DNA of 64,000 nucleotides from Pseudomonas sp. QTF5 (GCF_000512695.2 NZ_AZRW02000014.1:70880-134879), one strand, 5' to 3'. Shown: positions 1 to 12,356, counted from the stretch's first letter. Translations and numbers: made by a program. Notes: generated from the letters alone by a model not told the origin.

Positions 1-174
1 GCTTTTGCCGCGAATCAGCGAGAACAACACGCTGAGAATCAGCAGGTGACAAATCGGTTCGAGCAGCATCCACACCGCGCCCATGCGGCTCTCACCGATA
101 CGCGCACGCGCTTCGCGTAACACCAGAGCAAAGATGACGGATTTTTTGATTTGGAGGGGCGAGCGAGGCTTCAC
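1..174 (-). CDS. Polysaccharide-export ABC transporter permease, N-terminal part (KpsM/Wzm type)
   Basis: The 58 visible codons run off the left edge. They read like the start of an ABC-2 permease that exports capsule or O-antigen polysaccharide: a short basic cytoplasmic stretch, then REARARIGESRMGAVWMLLEP, the hallmark segment before the first membrane helix in KpsM/Wzm proteins, then a hydrophobic helix (HLLILSVLFSLI). A GTG at 174 is taken as the start because a stop codon lies three codons upstream; an ATT at 177 is the only other choice. No strong ribosome-binding site is visible. An ATPase partner and glycosyltransferases would be expected beyond the left edge. Confidence 0.6.
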   Translation of the reverse strand, partial: MKPRSPLQIKKSVIFALVLREARARIGESRMGAVWMLLEPICHLLILSVLFSLIRGKS

Positions 175-390
175 AATTATTTACCGCACAGCACAACGGC
201 GCGATAAACGCGTTGCTTGAATTCATTTTCAGAGGACTGTCTGTCGACGTAGCACAGACGGCTTCCGTTCGTGGTGCGCGAGGTTAATCGGTGGGCGAGA
301 CAGTAGTCAAGCCGATTGGTTCCAAACAAGTGACTGACAAAAAATAACTGTTCGAGCTGGCAGTTCGGGCGTCAAAAAAGCGATTTTTCT
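175..390. other. Intergenic region upstream of the permease
   Basis: Gene-free stretch that presumably holds the promoter of the leftward permease gene. I looked for a JUMPstart/ops element of the kind found before polysaccharide operons and did not find a convincing one. A REPIN follows at 391. Confidence 0.4.
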
Positions 391-479
391 TGTAGGAGCG
401 AGCTTGCTCGCGAAGACGGAGGCCTGCCTGAGATACCGCTTTCGTCGGAACGCCGCCCGGAGCAAGCTCGCTCCTACAG
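391..479. repeat. REPIN (inverted REP doublet)
   Basis: Two inverted REP units, TGTAGGAGCGAGCTTGCTCG and its counterpart ending CTCGCTCCTACA, are separated by about 45 bases. This is the GAGC-A/G-GCTTGCTC family typical of P. fluorescens-group genomes. It sits between the permease and the CPBP protease gene and probably forms a long hairpin in transcripts from either side. Confidence 0.85.
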
Positions 480-505
480 GGCTGTGATTTTTAGCCCGAG
501 GTGAA

Positions 506-1297
506 TTACCCGGCCAACATCGGATACGTGAACAATCCGAAGTGCAGCAGATTCAAACCAAAGTGGGTGGCGATGGCCGCGCCCAAACCCCCGAAACGAT
601 AGGCCAGGCCATAGCCGACGCCGGCCAGGCTTGCCAGCAATACCCATTGCCAGCCAGCCCCCAGGTGAACGAGGCCGAACAGTAACGAGGCGAACAACAG
701 CGCGAGGTTTTCGCCATGGGGCAAGTGTTTGAAGTGCCGACTCAGACCGCCCTGGATATAGCCACGAAACAACGCTTCTTCCACCAGCGTCACCAGCAAT
801 AGATTGTTCAACACCCACAACCAGGCTTGATCCGGCCATTTCGGTGCCCAACTGATCACGCCCAGCAACAGCGCGCCACCCAAGGCCAGTACGGTGCTCA
901 CGGTCAGGCCGAGGGCGGTGGCATAAACGGACAGTCGCAGGGAGCGCCGGCCGACAATCCACGGGCAGACCAGCAACAGCCAGAAGCCGATCAGAGGTTT
1001 GTCCTGATTCAGGTACATGGCAAACGAGACGGCATTGTCGGTGAAACGCTGGGGATCGATGGCGCGACCGTTGTAGAAACCGGGAAGCCAGTGCACTGCC
1101 AGCGCCACCGCCAGAACGATGAACAAGCCGTGGCCGAGGTAGCGGCCAATGGGAATCTGTTGTTGGCGAACGGCGAAACCGGCAACCAGCAGCAACGCGA
1201 AAGAGATCGTGGCCAGCCAACCGAGATGGCCGTAGATCAACGCCAGGCCATAGCCCATGGAGAGAAGTGCCAGATAAGTCCATGGCAGAGCGATCAT
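506..1297 (-). CDS. CPBP family intramembrane glutamic metalloprotease
   Basis: Integral membrane protein of 263 residues with about seven hydrophobic segments and the CAAX-protease/Abi signature: EEALFRGYIQGGL (paired Glu and Arg), then a His in LFGLVHLG and a final H/N pair in ATHFGLN. Bacterial members are linked to prenyl-protein-like processing, bacteriocin self-immunity or membrane-protein cleavage; the substrate here is unknown. I place the start at the ATG at 1297 because AAGGAC lies about six bases upstream. A longer frame to a GTG at 1342 exists, but that GTG falls inside a solitary REP half-site (CTGTGGGAGCGAGGC) and is unlikely to be a start. Confidence 0.8.
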   Translation of the reverse strand: MIALPWTYLALLSMGYGLALIYGHLGWLATISFALLLVAGFAVRQQQIPIGRYLGHGLFIVLAVALAVHWLPGFYNGRAIDPQRFTDNAVSFAMYLNQDKPLIGFWLLLVCPWIVGRRSLRLSVYATALGLTVSTVLALGGALLLGVISWAPKWPDQAWLWVLNNLLLVTLVEEALFRGYIQGGLSRHFKHLPHGENLALLFASLLFGLVHLGAGWQWVLLASLAGVGYGLAYRFGGLGAAIATHFGLNLLHFGLFTYPMLAG

Positions 1298-1424
1298 TTG
1301 AAGTCCTTGTTTCAGAGATTCTGCAATGTGCCTCGCTCCCACAGGGGATCTCGGTCGGACACAGAAAAAGTGAACGACACCGATTCAATAAGCGGCGCGA
1401 TTATAGAGACGTACACCGCGTAAA

Positions 1425-1449
1425 CAAAAACACCGCCCAAAGGCGGTGT
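1425..1449 (-). terminator. Rho-independent terminator of acnA
   Basis: Perfect stem ACACCGCC/GGCGGTGT with a CAAA loop, followed on the minus strand by a T-rich run. It lies 17 bases beyond the acnA stop codon. Confidence 0.85.
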
Positions 1450-1465
1450 CGTTGTCAGCAGGCTG

Positions 1466-4207
<2,742 letters not shown>

Positions 4208-4429
4208 TGAAATGACTCCTTTAAATCCGCACGGCTACGGACTGAGGGAACGAACTGAGGCTTAAACCTAGTCCTGTTTGATGCTTAAGGCTAATTACTG
4301 GACCCTAAGGACAAGTCCAAGGTTCCGATCTCGGCTATCATGCGCCGGTTTTCGTGACAGGCTTTGCTTCAACGCAAGTCTGGGCATCGCGCAGTGGCTG
4401 AATTCTTCGCCAACTGCCCAGGAGTAAGA

Positions 4430-5503
4430 ATGAACACCCTCTTTATGCATTGCCGGCCGGGCTTCGAAAGCGAAGTCTGTTCCGAGATTTCCGAACATGC
4501 CGCGCGGCTGAACGTGGCCGGTTATGCCAAGGCCAAAACCGCCAGCGCCTGCGCCGAATTTATCTGCACCGAAGAAGACGGCGCCGAGCGCCTGATGCGT
4601 GGTCAGCGTTTCGCCGATCTGATCTTTCCGCGCCAGTGGGCTCGCGGGATCTTCATCGATCTGCCGGAAACCGACCGCATCAGTGTGATCCTCGCGCACA
4701 TGGCTGACTTCCCGCTGTGCGGCAGCCTGTGGCTGGAAATGGTCGACACCAACGATGGCAAGGAGCTGTCGAACTTCTGCAAGAAATTCGAAGGCCACCT
4801 GCGCAAGGCGCTGATGGCGGCCGGCAAACTGGTGGAAGACGCCCACAAGCCACGGCTGCTGCTGACCTTCAAGAGTGGCCGTGAAGTGTTCATGGGCCTG
4901 GCGGAATCGAACAATTCGGCGATGTGGCCGATGGGTATTCCACGCCTGAAATTCCCGCGTGAAGCGCCGAGTCGTTCGACCCTCAAGCTGGAAGAAGCCT
5001 GGCACCATTTCATCCCCCGCGACCAGTGGGACGAGCGCCTGCACAGCGACATGACCGGTGTCGACCTCGGCGCCGCACCCGGCGGCTGGACCTGGCAACT
5101 GGTCAACCGCGGCATGCTGGTGACCGCCATCGACAACGGCCCGATGGCCGAAAGCCTGATGGACACCGGTTTGGTGCAGCATTTGATGGCCGACGGATTC
5201 ACCTTCAAGCCCAAACAACCGGTGGACTGGATGGTTTGCGACATCGTCGAGAAACCGGCGCGCAACGCGGCGATGCTGGAAGAATGGATTGGCGAGGGGC
5301 ATTGCCGGGAAGCGGTGGTCAACCTCAAGCTGCCGATGAAACAGCGTTATGCCGAAGTGAAGCGCTTGCTGGAACGTATTGCCGACGGGTTCAAGGCGCG
5401 GGGCATTCGGGTCGAAATTGGCTGCAAGCAGCTGTATCACGATCGCGAGGAAGTGACCTGCCATTTGCGCCGATTGGACGTGAAGAAACCCAAGTCCCGC
5501 TGA
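4430..5503 (+). CDS. rlmM: 23S rRNA 2'-O-ribose methyltransferase RlmM
   Basis: Methylates the 2'-OH of C2498 in 23S rRNA using S-adenosylmethionine. The 357-residue protein has an N-terminal THUMP-like region and a C-terminal Rossmann-fold methyltransferase with the SAM loop DLGAAPGGWTW at about residue 211. The catalytic KDKE tetrad family pattern is represented by later segments such as VVNLKLPMKQRY. The ATG at 4430 is preceded by AGGAG with six-base spacing. A longer in-frame extension to 4364 lacks a start with a ribosome-binding site. It diverges from acnA. Confidence 0.95.
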   Translation: MNTLFMHCRPGFESEVCSEISEHAARLNVAGYAKAKTASACAEFICTEEDGAERLMRGQRFADLIFPRQWARGIFIDLPETDRISVILAHMADFPLCGSLWLEMVDTNDGKELSNFCKKFEGHLRKALMAAGKLVEDAHKPRLLLTFKSGREVFMGLAESNNSAMWPMGIPRLKFPREAPSRSTLKLEEAWHHFIPRDQWDERLHSDMTGVDLGAAPGGWTWQLVNRGMLVTAIDNGPMAESLMDTGLVQHLMADGFTFKPKQPVDWMVCDIVEKPARNAAMLEEWIGEGHCREAVVNLKLPMKQRYAEVKRLLERIADGFKARGIRVEIGCKQLYHDREEVTCHLRRLDVKKPKSR

Positions 5504-5517
5504 GTCACCCGGCCCCC

Positions 5518-5609
5518 TGTGGGAGCGGGCTTGCTCGCGAATGCGGACTGACATTCAACATTGATGTCGACTGACCCACCGCTTTCGCGAGCAAGCCCGC
5601 TCCCACAGG
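5518..5609. repeat. REPIN (inverted REP doublet)
   Basis: CTGTGGGAGCGGGCTTGCTC and its inverted copy flank a spacer of roughly 45 bases between rlmM and tusA. The two halves match almost perfectly at the core GGGAGCGGGCTTGCTCGCGA. Confidence 0.9.
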
Positions 5610-5681
5610 GACGGCGTTATGCCATAGATGACCGAACACCCGGCAATGCGCGACAATGCCGGCAAGTTTCAGGAGTAAATC

Positions 5682-5933
5682 ATGAGTGAAATGATCGATA
5701 CGCCGGTAGACGGCACCCTCGACGCCACCGGCCTCAATTGCCCGGAACCGGTGATGATGCTGCACCAGCACATCCGTGACCTGGTGCCCGGCGGCCTGCT
5801 AAAGGTGATCGCCACCGACCCGTCGACCCGTCGCGACATCCCCAAGTTTTGCGTGTTTCTCGACCACGAACTGGTCGCGCAGCATGAAGAGGCAGGCACC
5901 TACCTCTACTGGATCCGCAAGAAACTCGCTTAA
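5682..5933 (+). CDS. tusA: Sulfur carrier protein TusA
   Basis: Small (83-residue) cytoplasmic sulfurtransferase that relays persulfide sulfur from IscS in the path to 2-thiouridine modification of tRNA, and also affects sulfur flow to cofactors. The defining CPxP motif appears as [15 protein letters not shown], with the carrier Cys at about residue 19. AGGAG lies six bases before the ATG. Its 3' end overlaps the end of the convergent MATE gene by four bases. Confidence 0.95.
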   Translation: MSEMIDTPVDGTLDATGLNCPEPVMMLHQHIRDLVPGGLLKVIATDPSTRRDIPKFCVFLDHELVAQHEEAGTYLYWIRKKLA

Positions 5934-7339
5934 CCCGCCGTACGACTGATGCGGATCCGCTTGCGTGCACTACGCGTCAGGCGGATCGACAGCATCAGCG
6001 CCGCGCAACTCAAGCCGACAATCAAACCCTGCCACAACCCGCTCGGGCCACTCGGCGCACCGAGCCAGTCGGTCAGGCCCAAGGCGTAACCCACCGGCAA
6101 ACCAATCCCCCAGTACGCGAACAGCGTCAGGATCATCGTCACCCGAGTGTCTTGATAGCCGCGCAGTGCGCCGGCCGCTGTCACCTGGATCGCATCGGAA
6201 AACTGGAACAGCGCCGAATACACGATCAGCATCGCGGCCACCTGAATCACCGTCGGGTCGGCGGTGTAAATCGCGGCGATGGGTTCGCGCAGCCACAACA
6301 TCATGCTCGCCGACAGGCAGGCGTAAGCCAGCGCAGTGCCCATGCCGACCCCGGCGGCGAAGCGTGCTTCGCGTGGTTCCTCACGGCCGAGTGCCTGGCC
6401 GACCCGCACGGTCACGGCCATGCCGAGGGAGTAGGGGATCATGAACACCAGCGAGCTGAAGTTCAGCGCAATCTGGTGCCCGGCGACCACGGTGGCGCCG
6501 AGGCTGCCGATCAGCAGGGCGATCACGGCGAAGATGCTCGACTCGGCGAACACCGCGATGCCGATCGGCAGGCCGATGCCCAGCAGACGCTTGATCACCG
6601 ACCACTGCGGCCAGTCGAAACGGCTGAACAACTGGCTCGACTGATAGACCGGCGCCCAGCGCTCCCAGCCGGCCATCCCCAGCGCCATCACCCACATCAC
6701 GATCGCCGTGGCCCAGCCGCAGCCGACACCGCCCATGGCCGGTACGCCAAAGTGGCCGTAGATGAAGATGTAGTTGAGTGGAATATTCAGCGCCAGCCCA
6801 CACAGGCCAAGGACCATGGCCGGACGGGTGCGACCCAGGCCATCACTGAAGCAGCGCAGCACGTGATAGAACGCGACGGCAGGCAGACCGCTGGCGATGC
6901 CGTGCAGATACTGCATGCACGGGCCGATCAATTCGGGATCGACTTTCATGATGTGCAGGATCGGTTCGGCGCTGAACAGCATGCCGGTCGCCATCAAACC
7001 CACGACCAGCGCCAGCCACAACGCCTGACGTACGATCGGGCCAATCTCGCTGTGCTTGCCGGCGCCGAAGCGCTGGGCGACTTTCGGGGTGGTGGCCAGC
7101 AGTGTGCCGGTCATCAGCAGAAACACCGGTACCCAGATCGAGTTGCCCAGCGCCACGGCCGCCAGATCTCGAGGCCCGACACGTCCGGCCATCACCGCAT
7201 CGACGAAGCCCATGGCGGTGGTCGCCAGTTGCGCGATCATGATCGGCAACGCCAGGCCGAGCAGGTTTTTCAGCTCCAGGCGAACCCGGGCCGGGCGGTT
7301 GAGGGAAATAGCGGCGGGGCGGTCAGTCACGGAATTCAA
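5930..7339 (-). CDS. MATE family multidrug efflux transporter (NorM/PmpM type)
   Basis: A 469-residue inner-membrane antiporter with twelve predicted helices in two homologous halves. Recognisable family segments are [19 protein letters not shown] in the first helix, [17 protein letters not shown] after it, and [16 protein letters not shown] between helices five and six. Proteins like this export cationic drugs and dyes using a proton or sodium gradient; the ion and substrates cannot be read from the sequence. The ATG at 7339 is the first in frame after an upstream stop. The gene overlaps the tusA stop codon at its 3' end and is probably transcribed alone. Confidence 0.92.
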   Translation of the reverse strand: MNSVTDRPAAISLNRPARVRLELKNLLGLALPIMIAQLATTAMGFVDAVMAGRVGPRDLAAVALGNSIWVPVFLLMTGTLLATTPKVAQRFGAGKHSEIGPIVRQALWLALVVGLMATGMLFSAEPILHIMKVDPELIGPCMQYLHGIASGLPAVAFYHVLRCFSDGLGRTRPAMVLGLCGLALNIPLNYIFIYGHFGVPAMGGVGCGWATAIVMWVMALGMAGWERWAPVYQSSQLFSRFDWPQWSVIKRLLGIGLPIGIAVFAESSIFAVIALLIGSLGATVVAGHQIALNFSSLVFMIPYSLGMAVTVRVGQALGREEPREARFAAGVGMGTALAYACLSASMMLWLREPIAAIYTADPTVIQVAAMLIVYSALFQFSDAIQVTAAGALRGYQDTRVTMILTLFAYWGIGLPVGYALGLTDWLGAPSGPSGLWQGLIVGLSCAALMLSIRLTRSARKRIRISRTAG

Positions 7340-7458
7340 GGCGAAACGTCCAAAGGATTTTGATGCGCAAGGCGGCGCATTCTACGCCTTGACGCGGTGG
7401 TCAGGAAAAATCCTGTGTTAGGGATTTGTAAATGGTTTTCGGACGTTGCGACATTCCC

Positions 7459-7550
7459 TGTGGGAGCGGGCTTGCTCGCGAAGGGGGAGTGCCAGTTGAC
7501 GTCAATGTTGCCTGACACACCGCTTTCGCGAGCAAGCCCGCTCCCACAGG
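7459..7550. repeat. REPIN (inverted REP doublet)
   Basis: Inverted copies of CTGTGGGAGCGGGCTTGCTC about 45 bases apart, lying between the divergent MATE and pdxB genes. The rest of the 300-base gap (7340-7643) holds only presumed promoters. Confidence 0.9.
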
Positions 7551-7643
7551 ATGAGTGGTCCCTTCACATTAAAGGTGAACAATGCCTGCTGGCCCACCAC
7601 GGTCATCTCCGCCTACACTGCCGGTCCGCCAAAGGAGCCTGCC

Positions 7644-8786
7644 ATGCTGATTGTTGCCGACGAAAATATCCCGCTGCTCGATGCCTTCTTCGAAGGCTTC
7701 GGTGAAATTCGCCGAGTGCCTGGACGTGCCATCGACCGCGCCACTGTCGAGCAGGCCGATGTGCTGTTGGTGCGTTCGGTGACCAACGTCAATCGAGCGT
7801 TGCTCGAAGGCAGCAAGGTGCGCTTTGTCGGCACGTGCACCATCGGCACCGATCACCTGGATCTGGATTACTTTCAACAGGCCGCCATCACCTGGTCCAG
7901 CGCCCCAGGCTGCAATGCCCGGGGTGTGGTCGATTACGTGCTGGGCAGCCTGCTGACCCTGGCCGAAATCGAAGGTGCCGACCTGACTCAACGCACCTAC
8001 GGCGTGGTCGGCGCCGGTGAAGTGGGCGGGCGGCTGGTCAAGGTTCTGCAAGGTCTGGGCTGGAATGTGCTGGTCTGCGATCCCCCACGGCAAGCCGCTG
8101 AAGGGGGCGATTACGTCAGCCTCGAGCAGATCATCGAGCAATGCGACGTCATCAGCCTGCACACTCCGCTGAACAAGCAAGGCCCTCAGTCGACCTGGCA
8201 TCTGTTCGATAAAAACCGTTTGAACCAACTTAAGCCGGGCACTTGGCTGATCAACGCCAGTCGTGGTCCGGTGATCGACAACGCCGCTCTGCGCCAGGTG
8301 CTGTTGCAACGTGAAGATCTGCAAGCGGTGCTGGATGTCTGGGAGGGCGAGCCTGAGGTCGATGTGGCATTGGCCGAGTTGTGTGTGCTGGCGACGCCGC
8401 ACATTGCCGGTTACAGCCTCGACGGCAGGCAGCGCGGGACGGCGCAGATCTATCAGGCGCTTTGCGAGTTCCTTGGGCAACCGGAGCAGGTCAGCCTGAA
8501 CGACTTGCTCCCAGCGCCGTGGCTGTCGGCGGTGACGTTGAACGCCAATTGCGATCCGGCCTGGGCGCTGGCGATGTTGTGCCGTGGCGTATACGACCCA
8601 CGCCGTGACGACGCGGATTTCCGTCGCAGCCTTGTAGGCAATGTGAGCGAGCAGCGCGCGGCGTTCGATGCGCTGCGCAAACATTACCCGCTGCGGCGTG
8701 AGATCGATGGGTTGAAGGTGCGGATCGAGGGAGATTCGCCGGCGTTGCAGCGGATCGTGGCGGCGTTGGGTGCTTCGGTTCTATAA
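7644..8786 (+). CDS. pdxB: Erythronate-4-phosphate dehydrogenase
   Basis: Oxidises 4-phospho-D-erythronate in de novo pyridoxal 5'-phosphate synthesis. The 380-residue protein belongs to the D-2-hydroxyacid dehydrogenases: a split substrate domain surrounds an NAD-binding fold with [20 protein letters not shown] (about residues 120-138), then [10 protein letters not shown], and a His/Glu pair in ATPHIAGYS and VWEGEPE. The C-terminal dimerisation extension distinguishes PdxB from plain lactate-type dehydrogenases. The ATG at 7644 has AAAGGAG nine bases upstream. Confidence 0.95.
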   Translation: MLIVADENIPLLDAFFEGFGEIRRVPGRAIDRATVEQADVLLVRSVTNVNRALLEGSKVRFVGTCTIGTDHLDLDYFQQAAITWSSAPGCNARGVVDYVLGSLLTLAEIEGADLTQRTYGVVGAGEVGGRLVKVLQGLGWNVLVCDPPRQAAEGGDYVSLEQIIEQCDVISLHTPLNKQGPQSTWHLFDKNRLNQLKPGTWLINASRGPVIDNAALRQVLLQREDLQAVLDVWEGEPEVDVALAELCVLATPHIAGYSLDGRQRGTAQIYQALCEFLGQPEQVSLNDLLPAPWLSAVTLNANCDPAWALAMLCRGVYDPRRDDADFRRSLVGNVSEQRAAFDALRKHYPLRREIDGLKVRIEGDSPALQRIVAALGASVL

Positions 8787-8801
8787 GAGACCGAGTTGGC
8801 C

Positions 8802-8899
8802 CTTTCGCGAGCAAGCCCGCTCCCACATTTGATCTTCAGCGAACACAGGTGTTGTGTACGACAGAGATCAAATGTAGGAGCGGGCTTGCTCCCGAATGG
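8802..8899. repeat. REPIN (inverted REP doublet, tail-facing orientation)
   Basis: Here the order is reversed relative to the copies at 5518 and 7459: CTTTCGCGAGCAAGCCCGCT comes first and TGTAGGAGCGGGCTTGCTCC second. The right half carries two substitutions (TAGG for TGGG, CTCC for CTCG). Confidence 0.88.
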
Positions 8900-8930
8900 C
8901 GACACCGCAATTCTTCGATAAGCACCCATA

Positions 8931-8956
8931 AAAAACCCGGCTAAAAGAGCCGGGTC
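8931..8956 (-). terminator. Rho-independent terminator
   Basis: Stem ACCCGGCT/AGCCGGGT followed on the minus strand by six T residues. It ends the transcript of the small gene at 8975-9154. Confidence 0.85.
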
Positions 8957-8974
8957 AAGAAGACGGTGGCTATA

Positions 8975-9154
8975 TCACTTTTGTTCGGCAGGCTTGACCA
9001 ATCGCTCTTCCAGTTCGCGGCAAGCGTCCTGGATCATGTTTTCAGTGATCGGTACTTCGTGCCCATCCTTATCAATAATCGAGCAACCCAGAGACTGGTC
9101 TGGTTGCGTGCGGATCACTGGAATCTTGTCATCGCTGCTGTTTTGCAAGGACAT
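8975..9154 (-). CDS. Small conserved acidic protein of unknown function
   Basis: A 59-residue soluble protein with no membrane segment. It has a polar N-terminus, the phrase QSLGCSIIDKDGHEVPITE, then a predicted amphipathic helix (IQDACRELEERLVKP). I cannot assign a function. The start at 9154 is supported by GAGGAGA seven bases upstream; a longer start at 9169 lacks one. A strong hairpin terminator 19 bases past the stop supports a real, separately transcribed gene. Confidence 0.75.
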   Translation of the reverse strand: MSLQNSSDDKIPVIRTQPDQSLGCSIIDKDGHEVPITENMIQDACRELEERLVKPAEQK

Positions 9155-9399
9155 GGCCTGTCTCCTCATCAGGTTGTGTGCTTACTGTAGAACCGCCAGG
9201 TGACCAGGCTGTGACAACTCCCTGCGATCTTCAGGTCGGCATCCTCAGTCCATCAGAAATACTCTGACGTTTCCACCCGGACTTTAGACCAATAATCTCT
9301 AGCCACTAGTCTTGGCGGTCATAATTAACCTGACTCATTATGATTTACAGCGTTCAATCCCATTGACGGTGTAGGCTTGGTCGAGTCAAAGCCCATTGG

Positions 9400-11199
9400 T
9401 TGCGCCATCGGATGATCTTCATGCTCTCTTCTCGTCACCGCCGCGCCATTCGTCTGGCCAGTCGTTTCCTCGCACCTTATCGGTGGCCGGCCTTCGGCGC
9501 CTTGCTGGCGTTGATCGTCACTGCTGGCATCACTTTGTCCATGGGGCAGGGGATTCGCCTATTGGTGGATCAGGGTTTCATGACCCAGTCGCCGCATTTG
9601 CTCAACCGATCCATCGGCGTGTTCATGCTGCTGGTGATTGGTCTGGCGATCGGCACCTTTGCACGGTTTTACCTGGTGTCGTGGATCGGCGAGCGTGTTG
9701 TCGCGGACATCCGCCGTCGGGTGTTCAACCATCTGGTGTACCTGCATCCGGGGTTTTATGAAGACAACCGCAGCTCCGAGATCCAGTCGCGGCTGACCGC
9801 CGACACCACGCTGCTGCAGTCGGTGATCGGCTCTTCGCTGTCGCTGTTCCTGCGTAATGGGCTGATGGTGATCGGCGGGATTGTCTTGCTGTTTATCACC
9901 AACCCCAAACTCACCAGCATCGTCGTGGTTGCGTTGCCGCTGGTGGTTGCGCCGATCCTGATTTTTGGTCGCCGGGTGCGCACCCTGTCACGTCTGAGCC
10001 AGGACCGGATTGCCGATATCGGCAGCTATGTCTCCGAAACCCTGAGCCAGATCAAAACCGTGCAGGCCTACAACCATCAGGTTCAGGACGAGCAGCGTTT
10101 TGCCATAACCGTGGAAGAGGCTTTCGATACTGCCCGCAAGCGCATCTTCCAGCGTGCCTGGTTGATTACCCTGGTGATCCTGCTGGTATTGGGCGCCGTC
10201 GGGGTGATGCTCTGGGTCGGCGGCATGGATGTCATCGCCGGGCGGATTTCCGCGGGTGAGCTGGCAGCGTTTGTCTTTTACAGTCTGATCGTCGGCGGTG
10301 CCTTTGGCACGTTGAGTGAAGTGATCGGCGAACTGCAGCGAGCAGCGGGGGCGGCGGAGCGGATTGCCGAGTTACTGCGTTCGGAAAACATCATCCAGCC
10401 ACCGACCCAGGGTCTGGTGACTTTGCCTGAGCGGGTGAAGGGCGATCTGGTGCTACAGGGTGTGCGTTTTTCCTACCCGTCGCGTCCGCAAAGCTATGCC
10501 GTCGATGGTTTGAATCTGACGATTAACGCCGGCGAAACCCTGGCATTGGTTGGGCCATCGGGTGCGGGCAAGTCAACGGTGTATGACCTGCTGCTGCGCT
10601 TTTACGACCCCGCCCAAGGACGCATCCTGTTGGACGGTGTGCCGCTGACTCAACTTGACCCACTGGACCTGCGCCGCTGTTTCGCCCTCGTCTCACAAAC
10701 CCCGGCGCTGTTCTACGGCAGTATCGAAGAGAACATTCGCTACGGCCACCCTGCGGCGACGTTGGCTCAGGTCCAGGAAGCCGCGAAAATCGCCTACGCC
10801 CATGACTTCATCGAGCAAATGCCCAACGGCTACCAGACCCACCTCGGCGACGCAGGTCTCGGTTTGTCCGGCGGGCAACGCCAGCGCCTGGCCATCGCCC
10901 GGGCGCTGCTGGTGGACGCGCCGATCCTGCTGCTGGACGAAGCCACCAGCGCCCTCGATGCCCAGAGCGAGCACCTGATCCAGCAAGCCCTGCCCAGCCT
11001 GATGAAAAATCGCACCACGCTGGTCATCGCCCACCGATTGGCCACAGTGAAAAACGCTGACAGGATTGCGGTGATGGACCAAGGGAAACTGGTGGCGGTG
11101 GGGACGCATCAGGAGCTGATTGCGAGTAATGCACTGTATGCGCGGTTGGCGGCGTTGCAGTTCAATGACGGCAAGGCCGAAACCGATCTGCGAGCGTAG
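9400..11199 (+). CDS. ABC exporter, fused membrane and ATPase domains (ABCB/MsbA type)
   Basis: A 599-residue half-transporter expected to work as a homodimer in the inner membrane. Residues 1-320 carry six hydrophobic helices. Residues 345-590 are the ATPase with Walker A GPSGAGKST, signature LSGGQRQRLAIARALL, Walker B ILLLDEATSALD and the switch His in LVIAHRLATV. Substrates of this branch include lipids, drugs and siderophore-type peptides; nothing here decides which. No clear ribosome-binding site marks the start: TTG 9400, ATG 9412 and ATG 9421 are all possible. It stands alone between pdxB and fic. Confidence 0.9.
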   Translation: MRHRMIFMLSSRHRRAIRLASRFLAPYRWPAFGALLALIVTAGITLSMGQGIRLLVDQGFMTQSPHLLNRSIGVFMLLVIGLAIGTFARFYLVSWIGERVVADIRRRVFNHLVYLHPGFYEDNRSSEIQSRLTADTTLLQSVIGSSLSLFLRNGLMVIGGIVLLFITNPKLTSIVVVALPLVVAPILIFGRRVRTLSRLSQDRIADIGSYVSETLSQIKTVQAYNHQVQDEQRFAITVEEAFDTARKRIFQRAWLITLVILLVLGAVGVMLWVGGMDVIAGRISAGELAAFVFYSLIVGGAFGTLSEVIGELQRAAGAAERIAELLRSENIIQPPTQGLVTLPERVKGDLVLQGVRFSYPSRPQSYAVDGLNLTINAGETLALVGPSGAGKSTVYDLLLRFYDPAQGRILLDGVPLTQLDPLDLRRCFALVSQTPALFYGSIEENIRYGHPAATLAQVQEAAKIAYAHDFIEQMPNGYQTHLGDAGLGLSGGQRQRLAIARALLVDAPILLLDEATSALDAQSEHLIQQALPSLMKNRTTLVIAHRLATVKNADRIAVMDQGKLVAVGTHQELIASNALYARLAALQFNDGKAETDLRA

Positions 11200-11267
11200 G
11201 CGCTGTTGGTTCGGGACGATCTTTTCGATTCCATCAAAGATCGAAAATGGCCACGAGGTTTAAATAA

Positions 11268-12356
11268 ATGTGGCCGCGTTCGGGCATTATGTCGGCCTCA
11301 GTTGCGAGCCTGGATGAGGATATGAGCCGTTATCAACCACCGTTGACCCTGACCACAAGAATATTGGCGTTGATCGCTGAGATCAGTGAGCAGATTGGTC
11401 AGCTTTCGGCGATGGATGATCGTCGGCAGACGCCTCAACTGCGCCGTAGTAATCGAATTCGTACGATTCAGGCTTCTTTGGCGATCGAGAACAACACCCT
11501 GAGCATTGAACAGGTGACTGCCGTTCTGGCAGGGCAGCGAGTGCTTGGCCTGCCACGAGAAATCCAGGAAGTACGTAACGCTTTTACAGCCTATGAATCC
11601 ATGCCGCAGTGGCAGCCGAGCAGCCGGTCCGACCTGCTCCAGGCACATGAGTTGCTGATGCGGGGATTGATTGACGACTGTGGGCAGCTTCGTCGAGCCG
11701 GGGTGGGCATCTACCGTGGCGAGAAATTGGTTCATATGGCTCCGCCACCGAGTCGCGTTGGGCATTTGATGGATGATTTGCTGGCATGGCTCGCAGCTTC
11801 GGACTGGCATCCGTTGATCACTAGCTGTGTTTTCCACTACGAGTTTGAGTTCATCCATCCTTTCGCCGACGGTAATGGGCGTATGGGCCGTCTTTGGCAG
11901 ACCTTGATACTCAGTCAATGGCGACCGGTGCTGGCTTATCTGCCGGTCGAAGCGGTTATTCGAGAGCAGCAGGACGATTATTACGCCGCATTATCGGCAG
12001 CCGACCAATTGGCCGAATCAACTCCTTTTGTCGAGTTCATGCTGCAAGCGCTGAGCCTTGCCCTTCAGGAGGCCGCCAGGAGCGACCCAGTAACCGATCT
12101 AGTAACCGACCCAGTAACCGACCAAGTAGCGAAATTGCTTTGGGCTCTCGATGGAAGCGGTCCGCTGAAGATCAGTGAGTTGATGACAGAGGTCGGGTTG
12201 GCTCACAAGGCGACGTTTCGGGCTAACTATCTCAAACCGGCGTTAGCCGCCGATTTGATTGAAATGACAAACCCCGAGTCGCCCAATAGTCCGGCTCAAA
12301 GCTATCGCTTGACCGGACTTGGCAAGCAGACTGCGGCACGGTCAAGATCTGTGTAG
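11268..12356 (+). CDS. Fic domain protein (likely AMP transferase, class II)
   Basis: A 362-residue protein with the catalytic Fic loop HPFADGNGRMGR at residues 197-208 and an N-terminal inhibitory helix SLAIEN at residues 70-75, matching the (S/T)xxxE(G/N) autoinhibition motif. This makes it a class II Fic enzyme that transfers AMP (or another nucleotide) to protein hydroxyls, held off by its own Glu. The C-terminal 80 residues look like a winged helix. Between the two lies a VTDxVTDxVTD linker coded by four 12-base repeats. The gene is absent from the same place in the PAO1 order I know, so it may be a lineage-specific insertion. Target unknown. Confidence 0.9.
   Translation: MWPRSGIMSASVASLDEDMSRYQPPLTLTTRILALIAEISEQIGQLSAMDDRRQTPQLRRSNRIRTIQASLAIENNTLSIEQVTAVLAGQRVLGLPREIQEVRNAFTAYESMPQWQPSSRSDLLQAHELLMRGLIDDCGQLRRAGVGIYRGEKLVHMAPPPSRVGHLMDDLLAWLAASDWHPLITSCVFHYEFEFIHPFADGNGRMGRLWQTLILSQWRPVLAYLPVEAVIREQQDDYYAALSAADQLAESTPFVEFMLQALSLALQEAARSDPVTDLVTDPVTDQVAKLLWALDGSGPLKISELMTEVGLAHKATFRANYLKPALAADLIEMTNPESPNSPAQSYRLTGLGKQTAARSRSV
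12084..12131 (+). repeat. 12-base tandem repeat inside the fic gene
   Basis: Four units of the form GACCCAGTAACC (second GATCTAGTAACC, fourth GACCAAGTAGCG) encode DPVT-DLVT-DPVT-DQVA. The unit is a multiple of three, so unit gain or loss would change linker length without a frameshift. Confidence 0.85.

Noticed and set aside
175..390. JUMPstart/ops element before the polysaccharide permease
   Set aside because: No GGCGGTAG or 39-base JUMPstart match in the proper orientation.
827..1423. A 198-codon plus-strand frame over the CPBP gene
   Set aside because: Gln/Gly/His-rich composition typical of an antisense shadow; the minus-strand frame has clear protease motifs.
4295..5554. A 419-codon open frame antisense to rlmM
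   Set aside because: Covers the whole of rlmM on the other strand, with no motif or ribosome-binding site.
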